Source of the DNA: Klebsiella pneumoniae
GTDB lineage: Bacteria; Pseudomonadota; Gammaproteobacteria; Pseudomonadales; CAMAPQ01
Assembly: GCA_945860125.1 (NCBI GenBank)
Contig: CAMAPQ010000024.1
Span: 1 to 34,314, forward strand
DNA length: 34,314 nucleotides
Direction: 5' to 3'
How positions within the stretch are numbered: position 1 is the stretch's first letter; every line of letters begins with the position of its first letter. The position numbers were made by a program, and so were the translations under genes. Below, one piece after another: positions 27,223 through 34,314 of the stretch. The notes beneath the pieces were generated by a model. The model was not told the DNA's origin and did not search any database. It saw nothing but the letters and a program-made list of their open reading frames with translations.

Positions 27223-28344
27223 TTAACGTTTAATAGAAGTAACTTTATTCGTCGTTTTAATGTTTTTTCCAACGGCAGAAAGAGTAGGCGCATTAGATAA
27301 AGCCATAAAGCCATAATCAAAAAGCGCTTTAGCATCTGTCCATTTATTAGGGCTGTTTAATATAACCAAGTGTAACTCTTGACCATTTCTGGAAGCAGAA
27401 GCGGCATAGGTATGTCTTGAGCTGGCTGTCCATCCTGTTTTAGCAGGGCCCATTCCTTCATATCGACCCAAAAGTTTATTATGATTTCTCACAATTTGAG
27501 GGCCTGCTTCTGTGTTTAATTTAAAGGCTTGTGTCGTTCCTATTCGTCTTAATTCTGGTATTTTAATTGTTGCTTGAAATATTCTTAGTAAATCCATTGC
27601 TGTTGTAAATTGGCCTGAAATGGGTAAACCATGAGGATTCATAAAACGCGTGTTTTGACAGCCAAGCATTATTGCCTTTTGATTCATCATATTAACAAAC
27701 TGAGGAACGCTACCTGCGGTATGTCTTGCAAGCGCCATAGCAGAATCATTATCAGAACCAACCAGTAACGCTTTTAATAAGGTATCAACTTGTACTTGCT
27801 CGCCTGCAATAAGCGGCACATGGCTCGGCTCTACTTTCGTATCGCTTGGAATAACAGTGATCATATTATTTGCTAAATGTTTTTTATTTTCATAAACAAT
27901 AAGTGCGGTCATAAGCTTTAGCGTGCTAGCAGGCGGGTAAGGGCGGCTTGCATTTCTTGCGAATAATACTTTATTGGTTTTTGCATCAACAAGATAAGCG
28001 CTTTTGGCCTGTACTTTTTTATCCACTTGATAAAAGGTTAAGATGGGCTCAACAGCAGGTTGCCTTGCTTTTGCTTGCGCCGTACAGGCGAAAAAAACAA
28101 GCGAAAAAGCTAAAAAAATTGATCTTATATTTTGAATATTCCTCATAACGCTAAATTCGCATCTCCCTTTTAATGTGTCCAGGCAAGTATATTTAGTAGA
28201 AGCATAGATCTTACGCAAAGTAAGTGGGGTACTTTCCTTCATTTTTTTTAACTTTTGTTCTATTTTATCTTTCAAAATGCCATTTTTGAGCTGAGTTTGA
28301 TATTTTGTTTTTTTATTGTGGGGTCTTGCTAACAACTGCTGCAT
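27223..28344 (-). CDS. D-alanyl-D-alanine carboxypeptidase family protein (serine peptidase S11)
   Basis: Periplasmic penicillin-binding enzyme that trims D-alanine from, or cuts cross-links in, peptidoglycan. Numbered from 28344, the motifs are S-T-L-K at 140-143, S-D-N at 197-199 and K-T-G at 302-304. There is no PBP5-type C-terminal domain or tail anchor, so it is closer in layout to PBP7-like short enzymes. Residues 67-92 (MRNIQNIRSIFLAFSLVFFACTAQA) form an excellent signal peptide, so translation may really start at ATG 28146. However, the 66 codons before it stay open and ATG 28344 has AGGT eight bases upstream, while 28146 has a poor ribosome site. The start is therefore undecided. It is divergent from the SpmAB-like gene. 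Confidence 0.9.
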   Translation of the reverse strand: MQQLLARPHNKKTKYQTQLKNGILKDKIEQKLKKMKESTPLTLRKIYASTKYTCLDTLKGRCEFSVMRNIQNIRSIFLAFSLVFFACTAQAKARQPAVEPILTFYQVDKKVQAKSAYLVDAKTNKVLFARNASRPYPPASTLKLMTALIVYENKKHLANNMITVIPSDTKVEPSHVPLIAGEQVQVDTLLKALLVGSDNDSAMALARHTAGSVPQFVNMMNQKAIMLGCQNTRFMNPHGLPISGQFTTAMDLLRIFQATIKIPELRRIGTTQAFKLNTEAGPQIVRNHNKLLGRYEGMGPAKTGWTASSRHTYAASASRNGQELHLVILNSPNKWTDAKALFDYGFMALSNAPTLSAVGKNIKTTNKVTSIKR

Positions 28345-28518
28345 AGAAGGTTACCTGCTTTAAACAAACAACCAAAAAATTTTCGTTCTACTTGCTTTAA
28401 GTATAGAGAGATTAAGCTCAGTAAAAAATACGATTAGATAGATTATTTTTTTTCTACCGTTGTCGCTGCTTAGAGCATAATTTAATGCTGTTATGCTACT
28501 TTTTGTAAGGAATTTTAA

Positions 28519-29742
28519 TTGAATATTATTTGGCCTCTTTTATTTATTATTTCGTATTTTTTCGCTTCTTTAATGGCCTTTTATTTTAATGACATTTCTT
28601 ATTTTGAAAAACTAACGCAGGTCATTTTTTCAAATACCAAGCTTGCTATTGATATTCTTATAGGGCTAACAGGGCTACTATGTTTTTGGTTAGGTTTATT
28701 TAAGATAATTGAAAAAACTGGTTTTGTAGCTAATTTAGCCCTTAAACTTACCCCTTTACTCTCTTTTCTTATTCCTTCTATACCCAAAGGCCACCCTGCT
28801 TTTGAGCCGATATTAATGAATGTCTCCGCTAATTTTTTGGGGCTTGATAACGCAGCAACCCCTATGGGGCTTAAAGCAATGCAGTTACTGCAAACTTTAA
28901 ACACAAAAAAAGACACCCTATCTGATGCGCAGATTTTTTTTATTGTTTTAAATACCGCTTCCATTACTTTTTTCCCTTCCACCGTTTTTATGTATCGGGC
29001 TCAAATGGGCGCTGAGGCACCGACTGATATATTTCTTCCGCTATTAATGACAAGCTTTGTTTCAACGTTTGCAGGTTTATTGTCTGTCTTAATGATTCAA
29101 AAAATTAACTTACTTACCTTTAAAAGCATGTGTTTTTTGTTTGGCATTGTACTATTTTTCTCAACCCCTATTTTATTAACCCATTATTTTGGGCAGCATT
29201 TTTTTATTCATAGGGCGAATTTTATCCCACATCTTTTTCTTGCTTGTTTAATCAGCTTTATTTTAATTGCCGCTATGATTAAAAAAGTACAATGTTTTGA
29301 TGAGTTTATTGAAGGTGCGAAAGAGGGATTCCAGGTTGCATTGAAAATGGCACCTTATCTTATCGCAATGCTAGTAGCGGTTGGTGTATTAAGAGAAAGT
29401 GGGTTACTGCCTAGCCTTGTTAATGGTGTTGAAGCACTTTTTCACTTTATGGGTTTTTCCACTGATTTTGTATCATCCTTACCCACTGCAATCATGAAAA
29501 GTTTTAGTGGTAGCGGGGCGCGCGCCATGATGCTTGATGTTATGAAAACGGAAGGCGCAGATTCTTTCGCAGGCCATCTTGTTTCAATGATACAAGGATC
29601 GAGCGAAACAACTTTTTATGTTTTAACGTTATATACAGGCGTCATTGGTATTAAAAAAATACGCTACGCCCTTTACTGCAGTTTATTTGCTGATACAGTT
29701 GCATTTGTCAGTGCTGTTTTTTTTGCAAGATTGTTTTTTTAG
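28519..29742 (+). CDS. fused SpmA/SpmB-type membrane protein with nucleoside-recognition (Gate) domains
   Basis: This 407-residue, strongly hydrophobic protein has two similar halves. The first contains GLTGLLCFWLGLFKIIEKTGF and NFLGLDNAATPMGLKAMQ, typical of SpmA. The second contains EGAKEGFQVALKMAPYLIAMLVAVGVLRESG and MIQGSSETTFYVLTLYTG, typical of SpmB. Such fusions occur in non-sporulating gammaproteobacteria, with no established substrate. The start is TTG 28519, with TAAGGA seven bases before it. The gene is divergent from the carboxypeptidase, and in sporulating bacteria spmA/spmB often lie beside dacB, so the pairing of this family with a D-Ala-D-Ala carboxypeptidase is kept here. Confidence 0.9.
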   Translation: MNIIWPLLFIISYFFASLMAFYFNDISYFEKLTQVIFSNTKLAIDILIGLTGLLCFWLGLFKIIEKTGFVANLALKLTPLLSFLIPSIPKGHPAFEPILMNVSANFLGLDNAATPMGLKAMQLLQTLNTKKDTLSDAQIFFIVLNTASITFFPSTVFMYRAQMGAEAPTDIFLPLLMTSFVSTFAGLLSVLMIQKINLLTFKSMCFLFGIVLFFSTPILLTHYFGQHFFIHRANFIPHLFLACLISFILIAAMIKKVQCFDEFIEGAKEGFQVALKMAPYLIAMLVAVGVLRESGLLPSLVNGVEALFHFMGFSTDFVSSLPTAIMKSFSGSGARAMMLDVMKTEGADSFAGHLVSMIQGSSETTFYVLTLYTGVIGIKKIRYALYCSLFADTVAFVSAVFFARLFF

Positions 29743-29766
29743 CAGGATACTTTTTTAGTGAAAAAA

Positions 29767-30138
29767 TTAATCTAATATGCGGTTAATCTGTCTTTCAAGA
29801 TCTTTTTCAAGCAATAAGCGTAAATGATGCTCAATAGACGGCAGACACTCATCAATACATTCTTGAACCAAAATATTGGCTTTACAAGTGAGCTTGTCCT
29901 TCACTTCATATCTTGCTAAATCAGGCGTCGCTCGATTTAGAATTAGCATGAGCTGAGCTAATTCTTCAACAGTTGCACGATGCTTGCTCACCACCTCTTT
30001 TAAGACGGCCTCTCTTAACCAATGGGATTGCCCATCATGTGTCCGATTCTCAATATTAATGGCTTCTACCAATGTTGGAATATGAGAAACAGAAGAAAGC
30101 ATCTCTTTTTCTGTTTGATCACTTAATACCTGATTCAT
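29767..30138 (-). CDS. hypothetical protein (123 residues)
   Basis: I do not recognise this protein. It is predicted to be soluble and helical, with no signal peptide. It contains HWLREAVLKEVVSKHRATVEEL and a C-terminal block (CIDECLPSIEHHLRLLLEKD) rich in charged residues. A GGGGCGG-like stretch precedes the ATG, a usable ribosome site. It lies 52 bases from a full MITE copy and runs convergent to the SpmAB-like gene. The regular charge pattern and a plausible start favour a true gene over chance. Confidence 0.6.
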   Translation of the reverse strand: MNQVLSDQTEKEMLSSVSHIPTLVEAINIENRTHDGQSHWLREAVLKEVVSKHRATVEELAQLMLILNRATPDLARYEVKDKLTCKANILVQECIDECLPSIEHHLRLLLEKDLERQINRILD

Positions 30139-30189
30139 ACCGCCCCCTTACTCTTAACTAATAACTAAATACTCAGTGTTTCAATGGAA

Positions 30190-30292
30190 TAGGACTTACG
30201 CAAAACTGCCCAGATTTGTTGTCCCGCCTCGCCGTACAGGTAGTACTGTCTTCGTCAGAACGCCTCGCTGGATCAATTTTGCATAAGTCCTA
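30190..30292. repeat. 103-bp MITE, copy B, inverted relative to copy A
   Basis: TAGGACTTACGCAAAA at 30190 pairs with TTTTGCATAAGTCCTA ending at 30292 (one mismatch). Its reverse complement aligns over all 103 bases with 6567-6669, about 87% identical by hand. Its last three bases (CTA on the plus strand) are the TAG stop of the GAF/GGDEF-like gene, so the insertion decides that protein's C-terminus. Confidence 0.85.
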
Positions 30293-31261
30293 TGAAATTT
30301 GTTTTCTCAGCTCAGCGCTTTTTTCACATAAAAGTTTATCAAGGTCAATAGAATGCTTTGTATCAAACTCAGCAGAGCAAGATTTAAAACTCAGTGGTAT
30401 GAGAGGCGTCTGGGATATAAGAGAAGCGTTTTCAGCTTTTTCTTTGTTATATGCACTAAGGGCTTGATCAAAACGAACAACTGCATTTTTTGCTTGTGTT
30501 GCACTGGTTAATAAAACGACAAATTCATGCTCATCTATTCTTGCAATAACATCTGAGTCTCTAAAAGTTGCTAGTAAAAGTGCTACAAAATCTTTTGTGA
30601 GATTATCTGTTATGAGTGAATTATGTGGTCCATTTAATTGTTTAGCTTCCTCAATATTAAAGAGTAACAATAAACAAGGTGTATCAAGATTTTTACTTTG
30701 ATGAAACACATGATGGGCAAGCATGTGAAAGCCACGGCGATTTGATAATCGTGTTAGCTCATCTGTTGTTGAAAACTCAAGCGCATTTAATTCATCTTCT
30801 GCCATTTTTGATAAGTCACGAAGTAACTGTTTATCTTCGTTAATAAGAAAGCGGGGTTCTAGATCAATCAAACAAAGCGTTCCTAGTTTAGCCCCATTAG
30901 AACTTTTAAGTGGGCAGCCAGCATAAAAACGAATATGGGGAAAACCAGTTACCAGAGGATTATCACTGAAGCGCGCATCAAGTGCAGCATCCTGAATCAT
31001 AAGAATATCATCGCCTAGAATGGCATGCCCGCAGAAAGAAATATCGCGCGGTGTTTCTTTTGCATCTAATCCTACGCAAGATTTAAACCACTGGCGATTC
31101 GTATCAACAAGGCTTACAACCGCAATGGGCACAGCAAAGAGTTTTTTAGCAAGTCGTGCTATTCGGTCAAATCGTTCTTCTGGCAAACTATCAAGAATAT
31201 TAAGTGCTTTTAATGATTCCACTCTGAATAATTCATTTTCAGGAAGGCTAGGTATCTCCAT
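30290..31261 (-). CDS. GAF-domain protein with degenerate GGDEF domain
   Basis: The 323-residue protein has a GAF sensor domain at about 27-160 (FDRIARLAKKLFAVPIAVVS, DISFCGHAIL, YAGCPLKSSNGAKLGTLCLI). A diguanylate-cyclase fold follows at about 165-320, recognisable from DELTRLSNRRGF. The catalytic signature is lost: where GGDEF should stand the sequence is DEHEF (243-247), and the metal-binding D-x-D of FDIDHFK-type sequences is FNIEEAK. It should not make cyclic di-GMP, though it might bind or sense. No EAL domain or membrane helix is present. The stop codon TAG is formed by the end of the MITE, and a single repeat end lies upstream of the start. It may respond to a small ligand or redox signal through GAF. 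Confidence 0.88.
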   Translation of the reverse strand: MEIPSLPENELFRVESLKALNILDSLPEERFDRIARLAKKLFAVPIAVVSLVDTNRQWFKSCVGLDAKETPRDISFCGHAILGDDILMIQDAALDARFSDNPLVTGFPHIRFYAGCPLKSSNGAKLGTLCLIDLEPRFLINEDKQLLRDLSKMAEDELNALEFSTTDELTRLSNRRGFHMLAHHVFHQSKNLDTPCLLLLFNIEEAKQLNGPHNSLITDNLTKDFVALLLATFRDSDVIARIDEHEFVVLLTSATQAKNAVVRFDQALSAYNKEKAENASLISQTPLIPLSFKSCSAEFDTKHSIDLDKLLCEKSAELRKQIS

Positions 31262-31273
31262 ATATCACATCCA

Positions 31274-31289
31274 TTTTGCGTAAGTCATA
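31274..31289. repeat. single right end of the TAGGACTTACGCAAAA family
   Basis: TTTTGCGTAAGTCATA differs by one base from the MITE right end. Together with the left end at 30190 it encloses the GAF/GGDEF-like gene in inverted repeats 1.1 kb apart. It also lies in the gene's leader, 13 bases before the start codon. Confidence 0.6.
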
Positions 31290-31295
31290 TTTTAC

Positions 31296-32372
31296 TTAGT
31301 TACTTTTTTCTTGCTCAAAAACGCGTAATCGAGAAGGCAATAAACGTACTTCTTTCCCTTCAGACAAGTGCAATGAATCAACTTGTTGTCGGCTTAGTTC
31401 AACCTCGATATGCTGTAATGTTTCCCCAGATCGACTATCAAGCTCAACACGTACAGAGCCACCAAAAAAATGAATACGGCTTACTTTTGCAAGAATTCCA
31501 TCACTGTGAGCGGTATCAACCACAATTTCTAGCTCATGCGGCCTTGCAAACACCATAACTTCAGCCCCTTGCGTAAGGTTTTCCTCACTATGCGGGAGCT
31601 TGTGATTCCCTACGTGTACATGCTCGCCGTCAACTCTACCATGAAAAAGATTCACAACGCCAAGAAAGCTGTAAACAAAAGGGGAGGCAGGGTTTTCATA
31701 GACTTCATTTGGCGTACCGACCTGTTCTATTTTCCCGTGATTTAAAAGAACAATACGATCTGAAACTTCTAGTGCTTCTTCTTGATCATGCGTAACAAAA
31801 ATGCTGGTAATATGTAAATCATCATGCAAACGACGTAACCACCTGCGCAACTCTTTTCTAACCTTGGCATCTAGCGCGCCAAAAGGCTCATCAAGCAATA
31901 GCACTTTAGGTTCAACCGCTAAGGCGCGGGCTAGTGCAATACGTTGTCTTTGACCACCAGAAAGTTGGGCAGGGAAACGATCACTTAACCAATCTAACTG
32001 TACTAATTTTAGTAAGGCAAAAACTTTTTCACGAATTTCCTCTTTGCTGGGTCTTGTTTTTTTGGGACGTACCTGCAAGCCAAACGCAACATTATCAAAT
32101 ACCGTCATATGACGAAAAAGCGCATAGTGTTGAAAGACAAAACCCACTTGTCGTTCTTGCACATCTTTATCAGAAGCATCTTTTCCATCTAGCAGAACTT
32201 GCCCTTTATCAGCTGATTCTAAGCCAGCAATAATACGTAAAAGCGTTGTTTTTCCGCAACCAGAAGGGCCCAAAAGCGCAACGAGTTCTCCCGCTGGGAA
32301 ATCAAGCGTTACATCGTTCAATGCGATAAAACTGCCAAAAGATTTATGGATATTTTTAACTTGAATACTCAT
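31296..32372 (-). CDS. cysA: sulfate/thiosulfate ABC transporter ATP-binding protein
   Basis: The ATPase of the sulfate importer drives uptake through CysT/CysW. Walker [10 protein letters not shown] is at 35-43, the Q-loop glutamine in [18 protein letters not shown] near 81, the signature LSGGQRQR at 137-144, Walker B VLLLDEP at 157-163, and the switch histidine in [10 protein letters not shown]. The C-terminal regulatory part includes [13 protein letters not shown]. The 358-residue length matches CysA (365). AAAGGT precedes the ATG. It is the last gene of the sbp-cysT-cysW-cysA transcript, starting 11 bases after cysW. Confidence 0.95.
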   Translation of the reverse strand: MSIQVKNIHKSFGSFIALNDVTLDFPAGELVALLGPSGCGKTTLLRIIAGLESADKGQVLLDGKDASDKDVQERQVGFVFQHYALFRHMTVFDNVAFGLQVRPKKTRPSKEEIREKVFALLKLVQLDWLSDRFPAQLSGGQRQRIALARALAVEPKVLLLDEPFGALDAKVRKELRRWLRRLHDDLHITSIFVTHDQEEALEVSDRIVLLNHGKIEQVGTPNEVYENPASPFVYSFLGVVNLFHGRVDGEHVHVGNHKLPHSEENLTQGAEVMVFARPHELEIVVDTAHSDGILAKVSRIHFFGGSVRVELDSRSGETLQHIEVELSRQQVDSLHLSEGKEVRLLPSRLRVFEQEKSN

Positions 32373-32383
32373 TTTTTTTACCT

Positions 32384-33268
32384 TTAGTGGATATCTTGAG
32401 AGAGCTTATTAATTTTCCACTCTACGAAAGTTTTAATTGCCAAGGTGACTAATGCCAGCAAAGCTAGTAGGGACGCCACGGCAAAGGCAGCAACCGCATT
32501 ATATTCATTGTATAAAATTTCAATATGTAGCGGCATGGTATTGGTTAAGCCTCTAATATGGCCAGAAACAACAGAGACCGCCCCAAATTCACCCATGGCA
32601 CGCGCATTACATAACACGACGCCGTAAATCAGCCCCCATTTAATATTAGGCAAGGTAACTCGCCAAAATGTTTGCCAACCGCTTGCCCCTAAAACAACTG
32701 CGGCCTCTTCTTCTTCTCGACCTTGCGCCTGCATCAAAGGAATTAATTCTCGGGCAATAAAAGGAAAAGTCACAAAGGTTGTTGCAAGCACAATACCGGG
32801 CACGGCAAAAATAATTTCAATGTTGTGTTCGCTTAAGAAATCGCCTAACCAGCCGCCCGTACCAAATAATAAGACATACATCAGCCCTGCAATAACAGGC
32901 GAAACAGAAAACGGTAAGTCAATAAACGTAATGAGAAAATGCTTCCCTTTAAAATCAAACTTTGCAATTAACCAAGCAGCATAAATCCCAAAAATTAAAT
33001 TAAGCGGTACAGCCAATGCCGCTGCAATTAACGTTAAACGAATGGCAGATAACGTATCTGAATCTGTAAGCATAACGGCATACGTACCAAAACCTTTTTT
33101 TAATGCTTCAACAAACACAACAATTAAGGGCATTAATACAAAAAATGAAAAAAATAGGAAGCACAAACCTAATATTAAGGCTTTAACCAAAGTCGGTTCA
33201 CGTGTTGCTAAATTTTTTTCATAACGTGAACCTTTATTTTGTAAGGGTGGTAAAGGCGGGTGATTCAT
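32384..33268 (-). CDS. cysW: sulfate/thiosulfate ABC transporter permease CysW
   Basis: Inner-membrane permease half of the sulfate importer. The 294-residue protein has six hydrophobic segments and the EAA loop [23 protein letters not shown] that contacts CysA. The stretch [31 protein letters not shown] is typical of CysW. It starts at ATG 33268, immediately after the cysT stop, with GGGAGA in the end of cysT as ribosome site. The N-terminus carries about 20 extra proline-rich residues ([18 protein letters not shown]). Confidence 0.95.
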   Translation of the reverse strand: MNHPPLPPLQNKGSRYEKNLATREPTLVKALILGLCFLFFSFFVLMPLIVVFVEALKKGFGTYAVMLTDSDTLSAIRLTLIAAALAVPLNLIFGIYAAWLIAKFDFKGKHFLITFIDLPFSVSPVIAGLMYVLLFGTGGWLGDFLSEHNIEIIFAVPGIVLATTFVTFPFIARELIPLMQAQGREEEEAAVVLGASGWQTFWRVTLPNIKWGLIYGVVLCNARAMGEFGAVSVVSGHIRGLTNTMPLHIEILYNEYNAVAAFAVASLLALLALVTLAIKTFVEWKINKLSQDIH

Positions 33269-34108
33269 TTATTTTTGTCTCCCTGTTCGGTACGATGCCC
33301 AAGCCTGTAGTGAGTTAATAATAAGCAACAGTGAAAAAGAAAAAATAAGCATCACTGAGGCAATGGCAGTAGCGCCTTTAAAATCGTACTGTTCGAGTTT
33401 TGTGATAATCATCAACGGCGTAATTTCAGAAATCATGGGAATATTGCCGGCTATAAAAATAACTGAGCCATATTCACCGACGGCACGCGCAAAAGACAAA
33501 GCAAAACCTGTGAGTAAAGCCGGTAGTAAAACGGGGAGGATGATATATCTTATGATTTGCCATCGGCTAGCCCCTAAACTCGCCGCAGCTTCTTCTAACT
33601 CTATTTCTAAATCTTCAAGAACAGGTTGCACCGTTCTGACAATAAAAGGTAACCCTATAAATACCAAGGCGACTAAAACCCCAAGCGGGGTAAATGCGAC
33701 TTTAATGCCAAGCGGGGTGAGATATTGCCCAAACCACCCTTGAGGGGCATAGATCGCCGTTAAGGCAATACCAGCAACCGCTGTTGGCAAAGCAAAAGGT
33801 AAGTCGATTAATGCATCTAGAAGTTTTTTGCCTGGGAAAGAGTAACGCACTAAAGCCCACGCAATTAAAAGCCCAAAAAAAGCGTTAATTAAGGCGGCAA
33901 GCAGCGAAGCACCAAAGCTAAGTTTATAAGAGGCAACGACGCGAGGTGCTGTGACAATTTTCCAAAAAGCATCCCAAGAATCAAGTTCCGCTGTCTTTAA
34001 AAAAATAGCGGAAAGAGGAATCAATACAATGAGTGATAGATACAGCAAGGTATAACCAAGTGATATTTTAAAACCTGGGAGTACACTGAATTTTTTGATT
34101 AAAGCCAT
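33269..34108 (-). CDS. cysT: sulfate/thiosulfate ABC transporter permease CysT
   Basis: The other permease half (also called CysU). The 279 residues (E. coli 277) include PGFKISLGYTLLYLSLIVLIPL near the start, DLPFALPTAVAGIALTAIY, the EAA loop ELEEAAASLGASRWQIIRYIILP and ARAVGEYGSVIFIAGNIP. It lies 48 bases after the sbp stop and is directly joined to cysW. Transport of sulfate rather than molybdate is supported by the paired CysT/CysW layout and the adjoining Sbp. Confidence 0.95.
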   Translation of the reverse strand: MALIKKFSVLPGFKISLGYTLLYLSLIVLIPLSAIFLKTAELDSWDAFWKIVTAPRVVASYKLSFGASLLAALINAFFGLLIAWALVRYSFPGKKLLDALIDLPFALPTAVAGIALTAIYAPQGWFGQYLTPLGIKVAFTPLGVLVALVFIGLPFIVRTVQPVLEDLEIELEEAAASLGASRWQIIRYIILPVLLPALLTGFALSFARAVGEYGSVIFIAGNIPMISEITPLMIITKLEQYDFKGATAIASVMLIFSFSLLLIINSLQAWASYRTGRQK

Positions 34109-34139
34109 TTAATTTTATCCCTTTTTCTTGTCTATTTTT

Positions 34140-34176
34140 TTGATAAATACGGTCAACTATTGATAAATACGGTCAA
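34140..34176. repeat. 17-bp tandem direct repeat at the 3' end of sbp
   Basis: TTGATAAATACGGTCAA occurs at 34140-34156 and again at 34160-34176, with a 20-base period. The right copy is the last codons of the sulfate-binding protein gene (F-D-R-I-Y-Q); the left copy lies just beyond its stop. It is a local duplication of the gene's end. Confidence 0.85.
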
Positions 34177-34314
34177 AAGTGCCGCCGTCACTAAAATGTT
34201 TTTTTTGCGCTTCTTGCCACCCACCAAACACTTCATCCACCGTGAATAATTGAACCTCAGGAAACTGCGCCTTATTTTCTTTCGCAATATCAGGATTAGT
34301 AGGACGATAATAAT
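34157..34314 (-). CDS. sbp: sulfate-binding periplasmic protein, C-terminal part (cut by window edge)
   Basis: The minus-strand frame from the window edge reads YYRPTNPDIAKENKAQFPEV and continues LFTVDEVFGGWQEAQKKHFSDGGTFDRIYQ to TAG at 34157. The 'YRP-x-x-x-x-I-A', 'F-x-V-D-x-x-F-G-G-W-x-x-A-Q-K-x-H-F-x-D-G-G-x-F-D-x-I' pattern is the C-terminus of the sulfate/thiosulfate-binding protein family (Sbp/CysP). It delivers substrate to CysTW in the periplasm. The gene leads the cysTWA operon. Whether it is Sbp or CysP cannot be settled from this end. Confidence 0.92.
   Translation of the reverse strand, partial: YYRPTNPDIAKENKAQFPEVQLFTVDEVFGGWQEAQKKHFSDGGTFDRIYQ

Noticed and set aside
33363..33743. 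126-codon plus-strand frame inside cysT
   Set aside because: Shadow of the CysT coding frame; the sequence is low-complexity and lacks any family motif.
1..34314. tRNA, rRNA, CRISPR array, prophage or large island with integrase
   Set aside because: No cloverleaf-like, rRNA-like or regularly spaced repeat sequence was seen on reading, and no integrase or phage structural gene is present.

Overview
The window comes from a low-GC gammaproteobacterium. Evidence for this is the yajC-secD-secF run, a gammaproteobacterial-type ParC with standard quinolone-region residues, a CysTWA/Sbp sulfate importer, symmetrical Ap4A hydrolase and a type IV pilin-like gene. The A/T-rich codon use, the ORFan genes and the many short mobile repeats would fit a host-associated Legionellales/Thiotrichales-like lineage, but the genus cannot be fixed from sequence reading alone.

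Layout. Positions 1-700 are a decayed junction: the 3' end of an ISAs1-family transposase, a 127-bp palindromic MITE-like unit, and the amino-terminal third of a PilW-like prepilin gene whose reading frame ends inside that unit. Positions 932-6543 are a conserved run of Sec accessory genes (yajC, secD, secF) followed after one base by parC. Positions 6567-8857 are accessory: a 103-bp MITE, an ORFan, a second repeat end, a 'CCTTCGACAGGCTCAGG'-type hairpin, and a vapBC toxin-antitoxin operon with visible paired operators. Positions 8937-12473 (minus strand) hold cstA and argH.

Positions 12502-21238 form an envelope-lipid block. A VolA/Pla-1-like lipoprotein lipase (minus strand, broken by a one-base frameshift in a C run) is divergent from a plus-strand set encoding a DUF1302 outer-membrane protein, a secreted Ycf48-like beta-propeller and a large MMPL/RND transporter. 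Together these could act on, and move, a hydrophobic substrate across the envelope; this is the best candidate here for an under-described system.

Positions 21416-22996 are a Ser-rich ORFan. On the minus strand, 23001-27070 carry apaH, a small DUF7352-like gene and a PreP-like M16C protease in one likely operon. A penicillin-binding-protein family carboxypeptidase and a fused SpmA/SpmB-type membrane protein are divergent at 27223-29742. A 123-residue ORFan and a GAF plus degenerate-GGDEF protein follow, the latter with its stop codon supplied by a second copy of the 103-bp MITE. The window ends with the minus-strand sulfate transport operon sbp-cysT-cysW-cysA (sbp cut by the window edge).

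A recurring theme is one inverted-repeat family (TAGGACTTACGCAAAA): two full 103-bp copies and three single ends, each lying next to genes I cannot assign or to the signalling/toxin genes. No tRNA, rRNA or CRISPR array was seen, and no gene-free stretch longer than about 300 bases exists apart from the degraded region before 700.
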